DNA of 64,000 nt from Hyphomicrobiales bacterium (GTDB lineage: Bacteria > Pseudomonadota > Alphaproteobacteria > Rhizobiales > Rhizobiaceae), in assembly GCA_900465665.1 (NCBI GenBank), contig UBJO01000026.1, positions 1-64,000 on the forward strand, in the 5' to 3' direction. Numbering within the stretch: position 1 is the stretch's first letter; each line of letters starts with the position of its first letter. The notes beneath the pieces are model-generated. The model had not been told where the DNA came from, did no database searches, and worked only from the letters and a program-made list of their open reading frames with translations. A program made the translations under genes and the position numbers. This document shows positions 26,807 through 34,727 of this stretch, piece by piece.

Positions 26807-27813
26807 CGTTTTTTGCCTCCGACCAGAGCGCCGAACACGACGGCGAGAATGACAACCAGACCTTTCACAGCGAGCTGGACTTCGATCGGCAGACCTTCGA
26901 CAAGGAGGATGTTGCCGACCACAGCCAGGAATGCGGCACCGAATGCGGCGTCGAGGATTCGACCGTGGCCTCCGCGGATCGACACACCGCCGACCAGCAC
27001 AGCCGCGATGGCGTCGAAATCAATTCCCGCTCCAAGCTTCAGGTTCCCCTGCGCCGCCTGGGACGCGAAGAGAGCGCCAGAGAGAGCGGCCAGCATACCG
27101 GCGATAACGAAGGCGATGACGAGAGAACGCGCGATCCTCAAGCCCGCAAGCATTGCGGCGTCTCTATTCAGGCCGATGAACCGGAGTTCGCGGCCGAACC
27201 GAGACCGCTGGACGACAAAGTCGGCGGCGATCGCGATCAGGAAAAAGAGAACAACCTGATTGGGGAGAACCGAGAGGAACTTGCCCACGGCCAACCAGGT
27301 AGCGTCGCCCTGACCGACGATAGTCAGTCCGCCGGAGTACCAAGCCCCGAAACCCATCACGATCGACGATATGGCGATTGTCGCAATGATCGGATTCGCC
27401 CCCGCAACACCCACGACTACGCCTTGAACCAGACCGATCGCCGCTCCGAGGAGCATTACGACGATTACGGTTCCGGGAAGCCCGATGTGCAGGATGGATG
27501 CGAACAGGACCGTCGAGATCGCGGCAGTCGCGCCCATAGACAGCATGAACAGGTTACCGCTCAGGGTGATGAAAGCCATTCCGACCGCGGCGATACCGAC
27601 AGCTGCCATCGAGTACATTATCGCATTAACGTTGGTCGCGGACAGGAAGTTTTCGATCGTCGCCCACCCCCAGATCAACAGGCCAACCGTCACAAGCTTG
27701 ACGGCGGTCGCCTGCACGCGATCGGGTCGGAACGCGTCTTTCAATTGGTCGATGAGGAATGTGCTTCGCACAGACGCATCCTTCTGAGATGCCGGTGATG
27801 TAACCATGGTCAA
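26803..27813 (-). CDS. CUT2 sugar ABC importer, permease 2 (RbsC-like)
   Basis: The 336-residue membrane protein carries AVGMAFITLSGNLFMLSMGA and AIAAVLVGGVSIRGGHGR, the counterparts of the motifs in permease 1. It overlaps the ATPase gene upstream and permease 1 downstream, both as ATGA, so the four importer genes are tightly coupled. Confidence 0.92.
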   Translation of the reverse strand: MTMVTSPASQKDASVRSTFLIDQLKDAFRPDRVQATAVKLVTVGLLIWGWATIENFLSATNVNAIMYSMAAVGIAAVGMAFITLSGNLFMLSMGATAAISTVLFASILHIGLPGTVIVVMLLGAAIGLVQGVVVGVAGANPIIATIAISSIVMGFGAWYSGGLTIVGQGDATWLAVGKFLSVLPNQVVLFFLIAIAADFVVQRSRFGRELRFIGLNRDAAMLAGLRIARSLVIAFVIAGMLAALSGALFASQAAQGNLKLGAGIDFDAIAAVLVGGVSIRGGHGRILDAAFGAAFLAVVGNILLVEGLPIEVQLAVKGLVVILAVVFGALVGGKKR

Positions 27814-29348
27814 GCCGCATGCTCCTGTTTGTTGGACTCAGGACCGTGCAGGATGTCGCGCAGCACGTCATCCATCGACGCCTCCGCGGTGGGACGGTCG
27901 GAGACTACCGAGCCTCGGAAAATGGTGATGACGCGATCGGCAAGTTCGTGGACTTCCTCGATGTCGGTCGTGAAGAAGATTAAGGACATCCCCTTGCCGG
28001 CCAGCTCTCGCAACTGTTTGTAAATTTCGGTCCGAGCGCCGATATCGACGCCCCTCGTCGGTTCGTTGAGGATCAGCACGCTAGGCTCGAGTGCGACGGC
28101 TTTTGCCAGTGAAACCTTTTGCTGGTTCCCACCGCTGAGTGTGGAGACGTCGTGTGGAAGACGCCGCGGATCGATCTGGAATTGCGCTGCCAACTTGCGT
28201 GCGCGTTGCTGGGCTTCCGAGCGTCTCACCAGCCCGAACCGTGTAACCCGGTCGAGTATGGACGAGTAGATGTTCGTCTCGATCGCAGCCTCGAGGAATA
28301 CCCCTTTGCCTGCTCGGTCCTCGGACACGTACGCAATCGAGGCCTTCATAGCGTCGGCGATTGAACGGACCTCCACCCGTTGGCCGTCGAGCTCAATGAC
28401 GCCGGCATAACCCGACCGAAGTCCAGCGACGGCCTCGACCACGGCATCTGCTCCAGAACCGAGCTGCCCGACAATCGCAAGCACTTCGCCTTCCGCTACA
28501 TCGAGAGAGAGCTTCTGAAACCGTCCGGCAACCGCGAAGTCTCTGAGCTTCAGCCGTGTATTACCCGCACTTTGCGATCCTGCATCGGTCAAGGCGTGGC
28601 GGCTTCCGACTTCGCGTCCGATCATGGCTTGTACCAGCTGTTCGGTCGTGAACTCCGACGTCGGCCGCGTCGTGACGCGCTCGCCGTTCCGGAAAACCGT
28701 GATGCGGTCTGTGAGCTCGAAGACTTCAGGCAGCCGGTGGCTGATGAATACGATCGTGGAGCCCTGATCCTTGAGCCAGCGCACGGCCTTGAACACCCGT
28801 CTGATTTCGCTATCGGACAGGGTCGCAGTGGGCTCGTCCAGCATCAAAATCTTGGCACCACGGACGACACCGCGAGCGATCTCAACGAGCTGCTGCTCTG
28901 CCAGGCTGAGCTTTCGGGCGGGCTCGTTCAAATCCACGTGGCTCAGCCCGATCTCATCCAGCTGCCGGCGAACCGCCTTAGCATGGCTAGAGCGGCGAAG
29001 GAGTTCGCCCGATGCCGGATCACCGATCAGAACATTGTCCAAAACGGACAGGTCCGGAATGATGGACAATTCCTGATGAACGATCGAAATAAGGCGGGGA
29101 TCGGTACGTTTTCCGGGTTTCAGATGAACGCCATCTACAGTGATCTCACCTTCAGTCTGAGCTATGAGGCCACCGAGGATTTTGACCAGCGTGCTTTTGC
29201 CGGCTCCATTCTCACCGCAGAGTCCGTGGATTTCCCCAGCCTGGAGTTCGAAGTCGATGCTTTTGATCGCGACAACGCCGCCGTATGTCTTTCGCAATCC
29301 CCGAACGTCGAGGATATTGAGACCGTTACTGGTTGATGTACCCGACAT
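27810..29348 (-). CDS. CUT2 sugar ABC importer, double ATP-binding subunit (RbsA/XylG-like)
   Basis: The 512-residue protein has two nucleotide-binding domains. The first has Walker A GENGAGKST, signature LSLAEQQLVEIARG and LMLDEPTATLSDSE. The second has a degenerate Walker A (VGQLGSGADAVVEA), as is usual for CUT2 ATPases, with signature LSGGNQQKVSLAKA. GGAGGA precedes the ATG at 29348. It is the second gene of the operon after a Dabb gene. Confidence 0.93.
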   Translation of the reverse strand: MSGTSTSNGLNILDVRGLRKTYGGVVAIKSIDFELQAGEIHGLCGENGAGKSTLVKILGGLIAQTEGEITVDGVHLKPGKRTDPRLISIVHQELSIIPDLSVLDNVLIGDPASGELLRRSSHAKAVRRQLDEIGLSHVDLNEPARKLSLAEQQLVEIARGVVRGAKILMLDEPTATLSDSEIRRVFKAVRWLKDQGSTIVFISHRLPEVFELTDRITVFRNGERVTTRPTSEFTTEQLVQAMIGREVGSRHALTDAGSQSAGNTRLKLRDFAVAGRFQKLSLDVAEGEVLAIVGQLGSGADAVVEAVAGLRSGYAGVIELDGQRVEVRSIADAMKASIAYVSEDRAGKGVFLEAAIETNIYSSILDRVTRFGLVRRSEAQQRARKLAAQFQIDPRRLPHDVSTLSGGNQQKVSLAKAVALEPSVLILNEPTRGVDIGARTEIYKQLRELAGKGMSLIFFTTDIEEVHELADRVITIFRGSVVSDRPTAEASMDDVLRDILHGPESNKQEHAA

Positions 29349-29371
29349 ACGCTCCTCCCGAAATTTGGTCC

Positions 29372-29671
29372 TCAAATCGTGTAGTCCACTTGGTAGCGGT
29401 CAGTGCGCACGCCTTCGAGCTGCTGGCGGACTTCCAGATGGGCAGGATGCTCCGCGTAGGCCGCCAGAGCCGCCTCGTCCTCAAACTCGGTGTAGAGGAC
29501 CACATCGCACGCATACGAAACGCGGCTGACGTCGATGCCGACTTCCAGGCTCCGAAGACCCGGAATTTTGCCGACCAGACCCTCAAACCGGGCTTTGACA
29601 TCGGTTGCTGATGCGAGCTTCTGCTCGGCGTCTTCGCCTCGCACGTTCCACATCACAATGTGTTTGATCAT
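29372..29671 (-). CDS. Dabb-domain protein, copy 2
   Basis: The 99-residue protein (MIKHIVMWNVRG, SLEVGIDVSRVSYACDVVLY, AEHPAHLEVRQQLEG) is a close paralogue of the one at 11419-11721. Starting at the ATG at 29671, after AAGGGA, it is the first gene of the operon carrying the CUT2 importer and hydroxyquinol pathway. That placement suggests it acts on an early intermediate. Dabb dimers can catalyse cyclisation or aldol-type chemistry, but no active residues can be assigned. Confidence 0.87.
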   Translation of the reverse strand: MIKHIVMWNVRGEDAEQKLASATDVKARFEGLVGKIPGLRSLEVGIDVSRVSYACDVVLYTEFEDEAALAAYAEHPAHLEVRQQLEGVRTDRYQVDYTI

Positions 29672-29859
29672 AGGTAATCCCTTTAAATAGGCCGCTTTAG
29701 GGTGATTTCGACGCTGTGGGACAACTGGCCCGATACCGCTCGCCGCGGAGCGTTCCGAATAACGGCCACGCGTCGGCAGGGTTTTCATGTCTCTTGCCAA
29801 GCCTCCCATAACTTCGCGCCTCCACACGAGTTGGAACCAACAATACGTCGAATAGGCTC

Positions 29860-29893
29860 GGGAAAAAGACCGATGATTGGGAAGGTCTTTCCC
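29860..29893. promoter_or_regulatory. 34-bp operator-like motif, importer/hydroxyquinol operon
   Basis: GGGAAAAAGAC-N17-TTTCCC, about 190 bp upstream of the Dabb start. The same motif with identical spacing lies at 31151-31184; 26 of 34 positions match. Here the flanks extend it to an inverted repeat (TCGGGAAAAAGACC against GGTCTTTCCCGA). The likely ligand is the LysR-type regulator at 31206-32120. Confidence 0.6.
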
Positions 29894-29925
29894 GACCAAT
29901 GGGACAGTCAGCCAAGAACATTGGC

Positions 29926-29959
29926 AAAATAAAAGGCGGCCGTCGCAATGACAGCCGCC
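29926..29959 (-). terminator. Rho-independent terminator of the 29987-31060 gene
   Basis: On the minus strand a GGCGGC...GCCGCC stem is followed by TTTTATTTT. It ends the leftward dehydrogenase gene before the promoter region of the importer operon, isolating the two units. Confidence 0.85.
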
Positions 29960-29986
29960 CCATGGGAGGATCGTGTCGTCTCAGGT

Positions 29987-31060
29987 TCACATCGCTCGGG
30001 TGGAGACCAGAATTTTCATCTTGCCGCCTGCGGGATCAAGCAACGGCTTGAACCCCCTTTCGACAACGTCTTCCATCGCAATCTCGTCGTCGACGATCCG
30101 CTCCGCAGGGAACAACCCGGAACGCATCATCTCGAAGATGCGGGGCCAGATGGTCAATGGATAGTTCAGGGACCCGCGGAGGGTAATGTCGCGCATTGTA
30201 AGATCGAAAGGATCGATCTCAGCTTTCACGCCCATCAAACCGATCTGAACTACGGTGCCCTGAGCACGGACAGCTGAGATGCAGCTCTGCAGCGCACGCG
30301 GATTGCCCGCGCATTCAATCGCGGCGTCGACGCCTACCCGCTCTTCGGTGTTCGCCTTGATCTCTTCCATGAAGCCGGGCTCGGTCGGATCAAGCAGGAT
30401 AACGTCCGACGAAATTTTCGAAAGGCGTTTGCGGCGATTGGCATTAGGCTCGCTGACGAAAATCCGGCTGGCACCAGCTGCGCGAGCGGCGAGAACCATC
30501 AAGGCACCAATCGGGCCGGCACCGGTTATTAAGACACTTCCTCCCGGCTGAATTCCGGATCGGTCGATCGCATGGACAGCAACTGCAGCCGGCTCGATGA
30601 GCGCCCCCTGTTGATCCGTCACGTGATCCGGCATTCGAACCGTATTGTATTCGTTTACGATCGCGCGCTCTGCCATGCCGCCCCATGGCCAGCTCAGCCC
30701 AACTACCGATGCCTTTGGTCCGAGGTACGACAGGTTTCGACGACCGTAGTAATCGTATCGGGGGCCGATCTGAGGTTGGATGGAAACGCGATCGCCCGGC
30801 TTCACAGACTCGACGCCCTCTCCCACGGCGACGACCTTGGCGGCAAATTCGTGTCCCAGAATTTGCGGCAATACCGCGCCACTGTAGGCGTTGGGCGTTT
30901 TAGGCGTGAAAATCGGGCCACTCTCGTACTCGTGCAGATCGGTACCGCAGATGCCGCAGAAAGTGGGACCGACCAAGACTTGGCCATGGCCTATCTCGGT
31001 CGGCTCGGGGATTTTCTCCACACGAACATCGTGCTTGTCGTAAAGACGGACAGCTTTCAT
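29987..31060 (-). CDS. MDR-family dehydrogenase lacking the structural zinc site
   Basis: The 357-residue protein is a medium-chain dehydrogenase of the sorbitol/butanediol/threonine dehydrogenase type. It has catalytic zinc motifs CGICGTDLHEYESGP and GHEFAAKVVAVGEGV and cofactor site GAGPIGALMVLAA. The four-cysteine structural zinc loop is replaced by QPQIGPRYDYYGRRNLSYLG, with no cysteine. AGGAGGAG precedes the ATG at 31060. It is divergent from the LysR gene and shares an operator-like motif with it. It probably oxidises a polyol or cyclitol-like substrate. Confidence 0.88.
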   Translation of the reverse strand: MKAVRLYDKHDVRVEKIPEPTEIGHGQVLVGPTFCGICGTDLHEYESGPIFTPKTPNAYSGAVLPQILGHEFAAKVVAVGEGVESVKPGDRVSIQPQIGPRYDYYGRRNLSYLGPKASVVGLSWPWGGMAERAIVNEYNTVRMPDHVTDQQGALIEPAAVAVHAIDRSGIQPGGSVLITGAGPIGALMVLAARAAGASRIFVSEPNANRRKRLSKISSDVILLDPTEPGFMEEIKANTEERVGVDAAIECAGNPRALQSCISAVRAQGTVVQIGLMGVKAEIDPFDLTMRDITLRGSLNYPLTIWPRIFEMMRSGLFPAERIVDDEIAMEDVVERGFKPLLDPAGGKMKILVSTRAM

Positions 31061-31150
31061 TGATCTCCTCCTATTCTTGTCGACGGCGGCGGGCGACGCA
31101 TGCGCGAGCCTGCCGGCGGACGGCCGTCCAACAATAGACTTGAGGCGGAT

Positions 31151-31184
31151 GGGAAAAAGACGGATAGTCGAGAAACACTTTCCC
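31151..31184. promoter_or_regulatory. 34-bp operator-like motif, LysR/dehydrogenase promoter
   Basis: GGGAAAAAGAC-N17-TTTCCC lies 91 bp upstream of the dehydrogenase start and 22 bp before the LysR start, a normal place for LysR autoregulation and divergent activation. It matches the motif at 29860-29893 in both half-sites and spacing. Confidence 0.6.
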
Positions 31185-31205
31185 ACTCGAAGCAAAAGTC
31201 AGCAC

Positions 31206-32120
31206 ATGGATAAATGGAACGAGATAGAGGTTTTCACCCACGTCGCGGAGCTAGGGAGCGTCAGCCGCGCCGCGGAAGCGCTTGGTATGTCTGTATCGGC
31301 AACCAGCCGACACCTCATTGCTCTCGAGGAGCGCCTCAAAGTCCGGCTCATTCAACGCACTACCCGCCAACTGTATCTGACTGTCGAAGGCGAGAAGTTC
31401 TATACCAGAAGCAAGGATTTCATGCAGGGCATGAAGGAGGCCGAACTCAGCATATCCGAGGTGGCCCTGAACCCGACCGGATTGCTTAGGATAAGCGCCT
31501 CCCTGTCGTTCTGCCTGCTGCATCTCAATCCGATCATCGCCGAGTTCACCAAACAGTACCCCAAGGTGACGTTCGACGTCGTTTCATCAAACCGATACTA
31601 CGATATCATCGAGAACGGCGTGGACATCGCGATACGAACCCGGCGCGTCGAGGCCGACTCGTCGATCACCATCCGCCGCCTCGCGGAAACTCGACGCCTT
31701 CTGGCGGCGACTCCCGAATACATCGAGAGGCGCGGCATGCCCCAATCTCCCGAAGAGCTCAAAGGGCACGACCTGATCCTGTACACCTTAGCGGACAACT
31801 GGAACGAACTCACGTTCAAGAAGGACACGGAGACTGTCACTGTTCCGGTCACGGGGATGATCAACTCGAATGATGGCCAGATCATCGTAAAAGCCGGCCT
31901 CGATGGCTTGGGCATCATGGCGCAACCTACTTACATCATCCAGGAACACTTGGAGTCCGGTCGTCTTGTACGCGTCCTCGATGACTGGGACTTGCCGCGC
32001 CTGACTATGAACATCGCCTTCCCGACGCGTGCGCATCTTCCGGCACGAACCAGATTGTTTATTGACTACCTGGTCAAGACCTTCCGGGACCACGACTACG
32101 AGACACTCTGGACCCAATGA
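31206..32120 (+). CDS. LysR-family transcriptional regulator
   Basis: The 304-residue protein has the N-terminal helix-turn-helix (GSVSRAAEALGMSVSATSRHLIALEERL) and a periplasmic-binding-like effector domain. The sequence resembles the CrgA/DmlR branch (TRQLYLTVEGEKFY). The ATG at 31206 gives a normal start; the ribosome site is weak. It is divergent from the zinc-type dehydrogenase and upstream of the SDR-BKACE-FMN reductase genes, and is the best candidate regulator of the importer/hydroxyquinol regulon. Confidence 0.92.
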   Translation: MDKWNEIEVFTHVAELGSVSRAAEALGMSVSATSRHLIALEERLKVRLIQRTTRQLYLTVEGEKFYTRSKDFMQGMKEAELSISEVALNPTGLLRISASLSFCLLHLNPIIAEFTKQYPKVTFDVVSSNRYYDIIENGVDIAIRTRRVEADSSITIRRLAETRRLLAATPEYIERRGMPQSPEELKGHDLILYTLADNWNELTFKKDTETVTVPVTGMINSNDGQIIVKAGLDGLGIMAQPTYIIQEHLESGRLVRVLDDWDLPRLTMNIAFPTRAHLPARTRLFIDYLVKTFRDHDYETLWTQ

Positions 32121-32121
32121 C

Positions 32122-32140
32122 ATTCCCGCGTACCGGGAAT
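32122..32140. promoter_or_regulatory. ATTCCCG-N5-CGGGAAT palindrome
   Basis: A perfect 7-5-7 inverted repeat starts 2 bases after the LysR stop and about 100 bp before the SDR start. Its half-sites share TTCCC/GGGAA with the 34-bp motif, but spacing differs. It could be an operator for the downstream operon or a weak terminator of the LysR gene. Confidence 0.4.
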
Positions 32141-32243
32141 ATGTTTCTCGATATTTGCCCTTTTTGCCATCTGGCAAGTCGGAAATATTCGCAGGTGGAA
32201 CGGCCCTTACGTGGCCGAGCACAAGAGCACGATGGAGGAGATC

Positions 32244-32966
32244 ATGCGTCTCAAGGATAAGGTTTGCGTTGTTACGGGCGGAGCGCGGGGCATCGGCCGG
32301 GCAACAGTGGAGCTGTTTGCGAAAGAAGGCGCTAAGGTCCACGCCTGTGACCTCAGCTTCGACGAAGACTTCCAGGGCAATGGCATCCAGAAGCATAAGC
32401 TCGACGTCACCGATTTCGCAAGTTGGGAACAGGTTGTGAAAGCGGTGTTGGAGAAAGACGGTCGTATCGACGTCCTGTTCAACAACGCCGGCACGGTCCA
32501 CTCGTATGACGGCATCGCGGAAATCTCGATCGAAGATTGGAACAAGGTAATCGCCGTCAACCAGACCGGCCCGTTCTACGGTATGAAGGCGGTTATCCCC
32601 CACATGCGGGCATCCGGCGGCGGTTCGATCATCAACACGTCGTCGATCTGGGGGATCGCGGGTGCCGCGGGCGTGTCCGCCTATACGGCTTCGAAGGCAG
32701 CTGTTCGGCATATGAGCAAGAACGCAGCACTCACCTACGTCGGCGACAAGATCAGAGTGAACTCCATACATCCGGGGATCATCAGCACCCCGATGATCGA
32801 CGCTCAGGATGCGGGCATCACCCAGACGATCGTCGACATCACCCCGATGAAGCGACTGGGTCGACCGGAAGAAATCGCATTCGGAGCGCTCTTCCTGGCG
32901 AGCGACGAGTCGAGCTACATGACTGGCGCGGAACTGGTAATCGACGGCGGTTACACCGCTCCATAA
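32244..32966 (+). CDS. Short-chain dehydrogenase/reductase (SDR)
   Basis: The 240-residue classical SDR has TGGARGIGRA, NNAGTV and catalytic YTASK, ending in GAELVIDGGYTAP. GGAGG with 5-base spacing selects the ATG at 32244. It starts a rightward run with a BKACE enzyme (21 bp downstream) and an FMN reductase. Oxidising a hydroxy acid to the beta-keto acid used by BKACE is a plausible role. Confidence 0.92.
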   Translation: MRLKDKVCVVTGGARGIGRATVELFAKEGAKVHACDLSFDEDFQGNGIQKHKLDVTDFASWEQVVKAVLEKDGRIDVLFNNAGTVHSYDGIAEISIEDWNKVIAVNQTGPFYGMKAVIPHMRASGGGSIINTSSIWGIAGAAGVSAYTASKAAVRHMSKNAALTYVGDKIRVNSIHPGIISTPMIDAQDAGITQTIVDITPMKRLGRPEEIAFGALFLASDESSYMTGAELVIDGGYTAP

Positions 32967-32987
32967 ATCGATAGGAGGTCCGGACAG

Positions 32988-33872
32988 TTGGCTACTTCTC
33001 CGCATCAACGGGTGATCATCACATGTGCGGTGACGGGTAACTTGACGCGTCCGGACCAAACCCCGTTTTTGCCGATTACTCCAGAGCAGATCGCGAATAG
33101 CGCACTTGAGGCGGGAGAAGTCGGGGCTTCGGTCGTTCATATTCATGTTCGCGACCCCGTGACGGGCGCGCCGTCGATGGAGATAGACCTTTACCGCGAC
33201 GTGATGCAGCGGATCAGGAAACATCGACCCGATCTGATCATCAACCTCACGACCGGTCCAGGTGGGCGTTTTGTACCCTCGGATGAAGACCCGCGTGTCG
33301 CCGGAGCCGGCACGACGTTGCTCGCGCCCGAGAAACGCGTTGAACACATCGAGAAGCTGCGTCCGGAAATCTGCACCCTCGACCTGAATACGATGGTTTC
33401 AGGCGGCGAGGTCGTCATCAACACGCCGAGAAACATACGTATTATGGCCGATCGAATTCGACGGTCGAACGTGCTGCCTGAGATCGAGCTGTTCGATTCC
33501 GGGGACTGCCACCTTGCGCATGACCTTATCAAGGAAGGAGCGCTGGCAGGACCCGGCCTCTATTCTATCGTCCTCGGCATCCGCTACGGTTTTGAAGCCT
33601 CGCCCGAAGCGCTGTCTTATGCGCGCAGCCTTCTTCCGGCCGCTGCCACTTGGACGGGGTTCGGTATCGGCCGAAACGAGTTTCCAATGCTGGCCCAGTC
33701 TTGGCTGCTCGGCGGCCATGCCCGCGTCGGAATGGAAGACAACATCTATCTTTCCAAGGGTGTTCTCGCAGAGCGGAACGACCAGCTCGTGTCGCGCGCC
33801 GCGGAACTCATCCGCGTGCTCGGTGCGGAAGTCGCGACAACTTCCGAAGCCCGGGCAATGCTTTCGCTGTAG
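32988..33872 (+). CDS. Beta-keto acid cleavage enzyme (BKACE, DUF849)
   Basis: The 294-residue TIM-barrel protein belongs to the 3-keto-5-aminohexanoate cleavage family, which condenses a beta-keto acid with acetyl-CoA to give acetoacetate plus an acyl-CoA. The zinc ligands HxH are visible in VVHIHVRDPVTG, and GAGTTLLAPEKR, ELFDSGDCHLA and RVGMEDNIYL are family motifs. It starts with TTG, 9 bases after GGAGG. BKACE substrates vary widely, so the keto acid is not defined. With the SDR before it, it suggests a branch for an aliphatic fragment of the substrate. Confidence 0.9.
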   Translation: MATSPHQRVIITCAVTGNLTRPDQTPFLPITPEQIANSALEAGEVGASVVHIHVRDPVTGAPSMEIDLYRDVMQRIRKHRPDLIINLTTGPGGRFVPSDEDPRVAGAGTTLLAPEKRVEHIEKLRPEICTLDLNTMVSGGEVVINTPRNIRIMADRIRRSNVLPEIELFDSGDCHLAHDLIKEGALAGPGLYSIVLGIRYGFEASPEALSYARSLLPAAATWTGFGIGRNEFPMLAQSWLLGGHARVGMEDNIYLSKGVLAERNDQLVSRAAELIRVLGAEVATTSEARAMLSL

Positions 33873-33955
33873 GTCCCGACGCCTATCAATCCGTTACAAT
33901 TTAGGACCTCACCCTCGCCATTTCCGGATTTTTCCAACCTAGAGAAAGGGAACCT

Positions 33956-34525
33956 ATGTCCGAAAACCAGGAGCTGAACCTCGTGGTCCTCCTTGGGAGT
34001 CTCCGCAAGCAGTCGTTCCATGCTGCTGTGGCGAAATCCCTCCAGAGCGTCGCACCCGCCAACACCAACATAACTTTACTCGGATCAGTCGGTGACATCC
34101 CGCACTACAATGCGGATGTGCAGGCCGATGGGTTTCCAGCTCCCGTTCTTGAGATGGCCGGAGCTATCAAGTCCGCCGACGGCGTGATCGTGGTCACTCC
34201 GGAGTACAATTACTCTGTTCCAGGAGTGCTGAAGAACGCGTTGGATTGGCTGTCGCGTCTCCCCGACACTCCATTTGCGGGGAAGCCGGTCTCGTTGATC
34301 TCGGGATCGCCCGGACCCATTGCTGGCGCTCGTGCGCAATATCACCTCAGACAGATCATGGTCTTCCTCGACGCACTCGTGTTCACCAAGCCCGAAGTCA
34401 TGATCGGCGGCATCAATACCAAGGTCGACACGGAGGCTGGCTCGATCACCGACGAACAGACGAAAGCGTTCATCAATGGCCATCTGACCGCGTTTGGTTC
34501 TTTTGTGCGCCGCGTTTCGCTGTAG
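33956..34525 (+). CDS. NADPH-dependent FMN reductase family protein
   Basis: The 189-residue flavodoxin-like protein carries LLGSLRKQSFH for the FMN phosphate and TPEYNYSVPGVLKNALDWLSR, typical of chromate/quinone reductases of the ArsH/YieF group. It may supply reduced flavin to a monooxygenase or reduce hydroxybenzoquinone back to hydroxyquinol, a common need in such pathways. It is the third rightward gene after the SDR and BKACE genes and is followed by a strong hairpin. Confidence 0.9.
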   Translation: MSENQELNLVVLLGSLRKQSFHAAVAKSLQSVAPANTNITLLGSVGDIPHYNADVQADGFPAPVLEMAGAIKSADGVIVVTPEYNYSVPGVLKNALDWLSRLPDTPFAGKPVSLISGSPGPIAGARAQYHLRQIMVFLDALVFTKPEVMIGGINTKVDTEAGSITDEQTKAFINGHLTAFGSFVRRVSL

Positions 34526-34534
34526 TCTCCAGCG

Positions 34535-34560
34535 GCTCGTCGCGTTCACACGCGACGAGC
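34535..34560. terminator. Hairpin at the end of the catabolic block
   Basis: GCTCGTCGCGT and ACGCGACGAGC form a perfect 11-bp stem with a 4-nt loop just after the FMN reductase stop. No U-tract follows, so termination would need help. The hairpin also marks the boundary between the catabolic block and the recombinase/defence block. Confidence 0.6.
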
Positions 34561-34727
34561 TGTGATCTCAGGACGCTCTGTACCTCGGCGGGCCCACATC
34601 GCGATTCCTGGGAGCGCGCTGCGTTGTCTACAGTGGTGGCGTGCCGTGATCCGTTCAGTGAGGTGTACTGTTGGCCCGCGTCTTTATCTACCCGCCGACT
34701 AGGTCCGCCCGCCAATTCTTCGACGAG

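Noticed and set aside
31788-33347. 519-codon open frame on the - strand
   Set aside because: It runs across the LysR, SDR and BKACE genes in antisense and resembles nothing.
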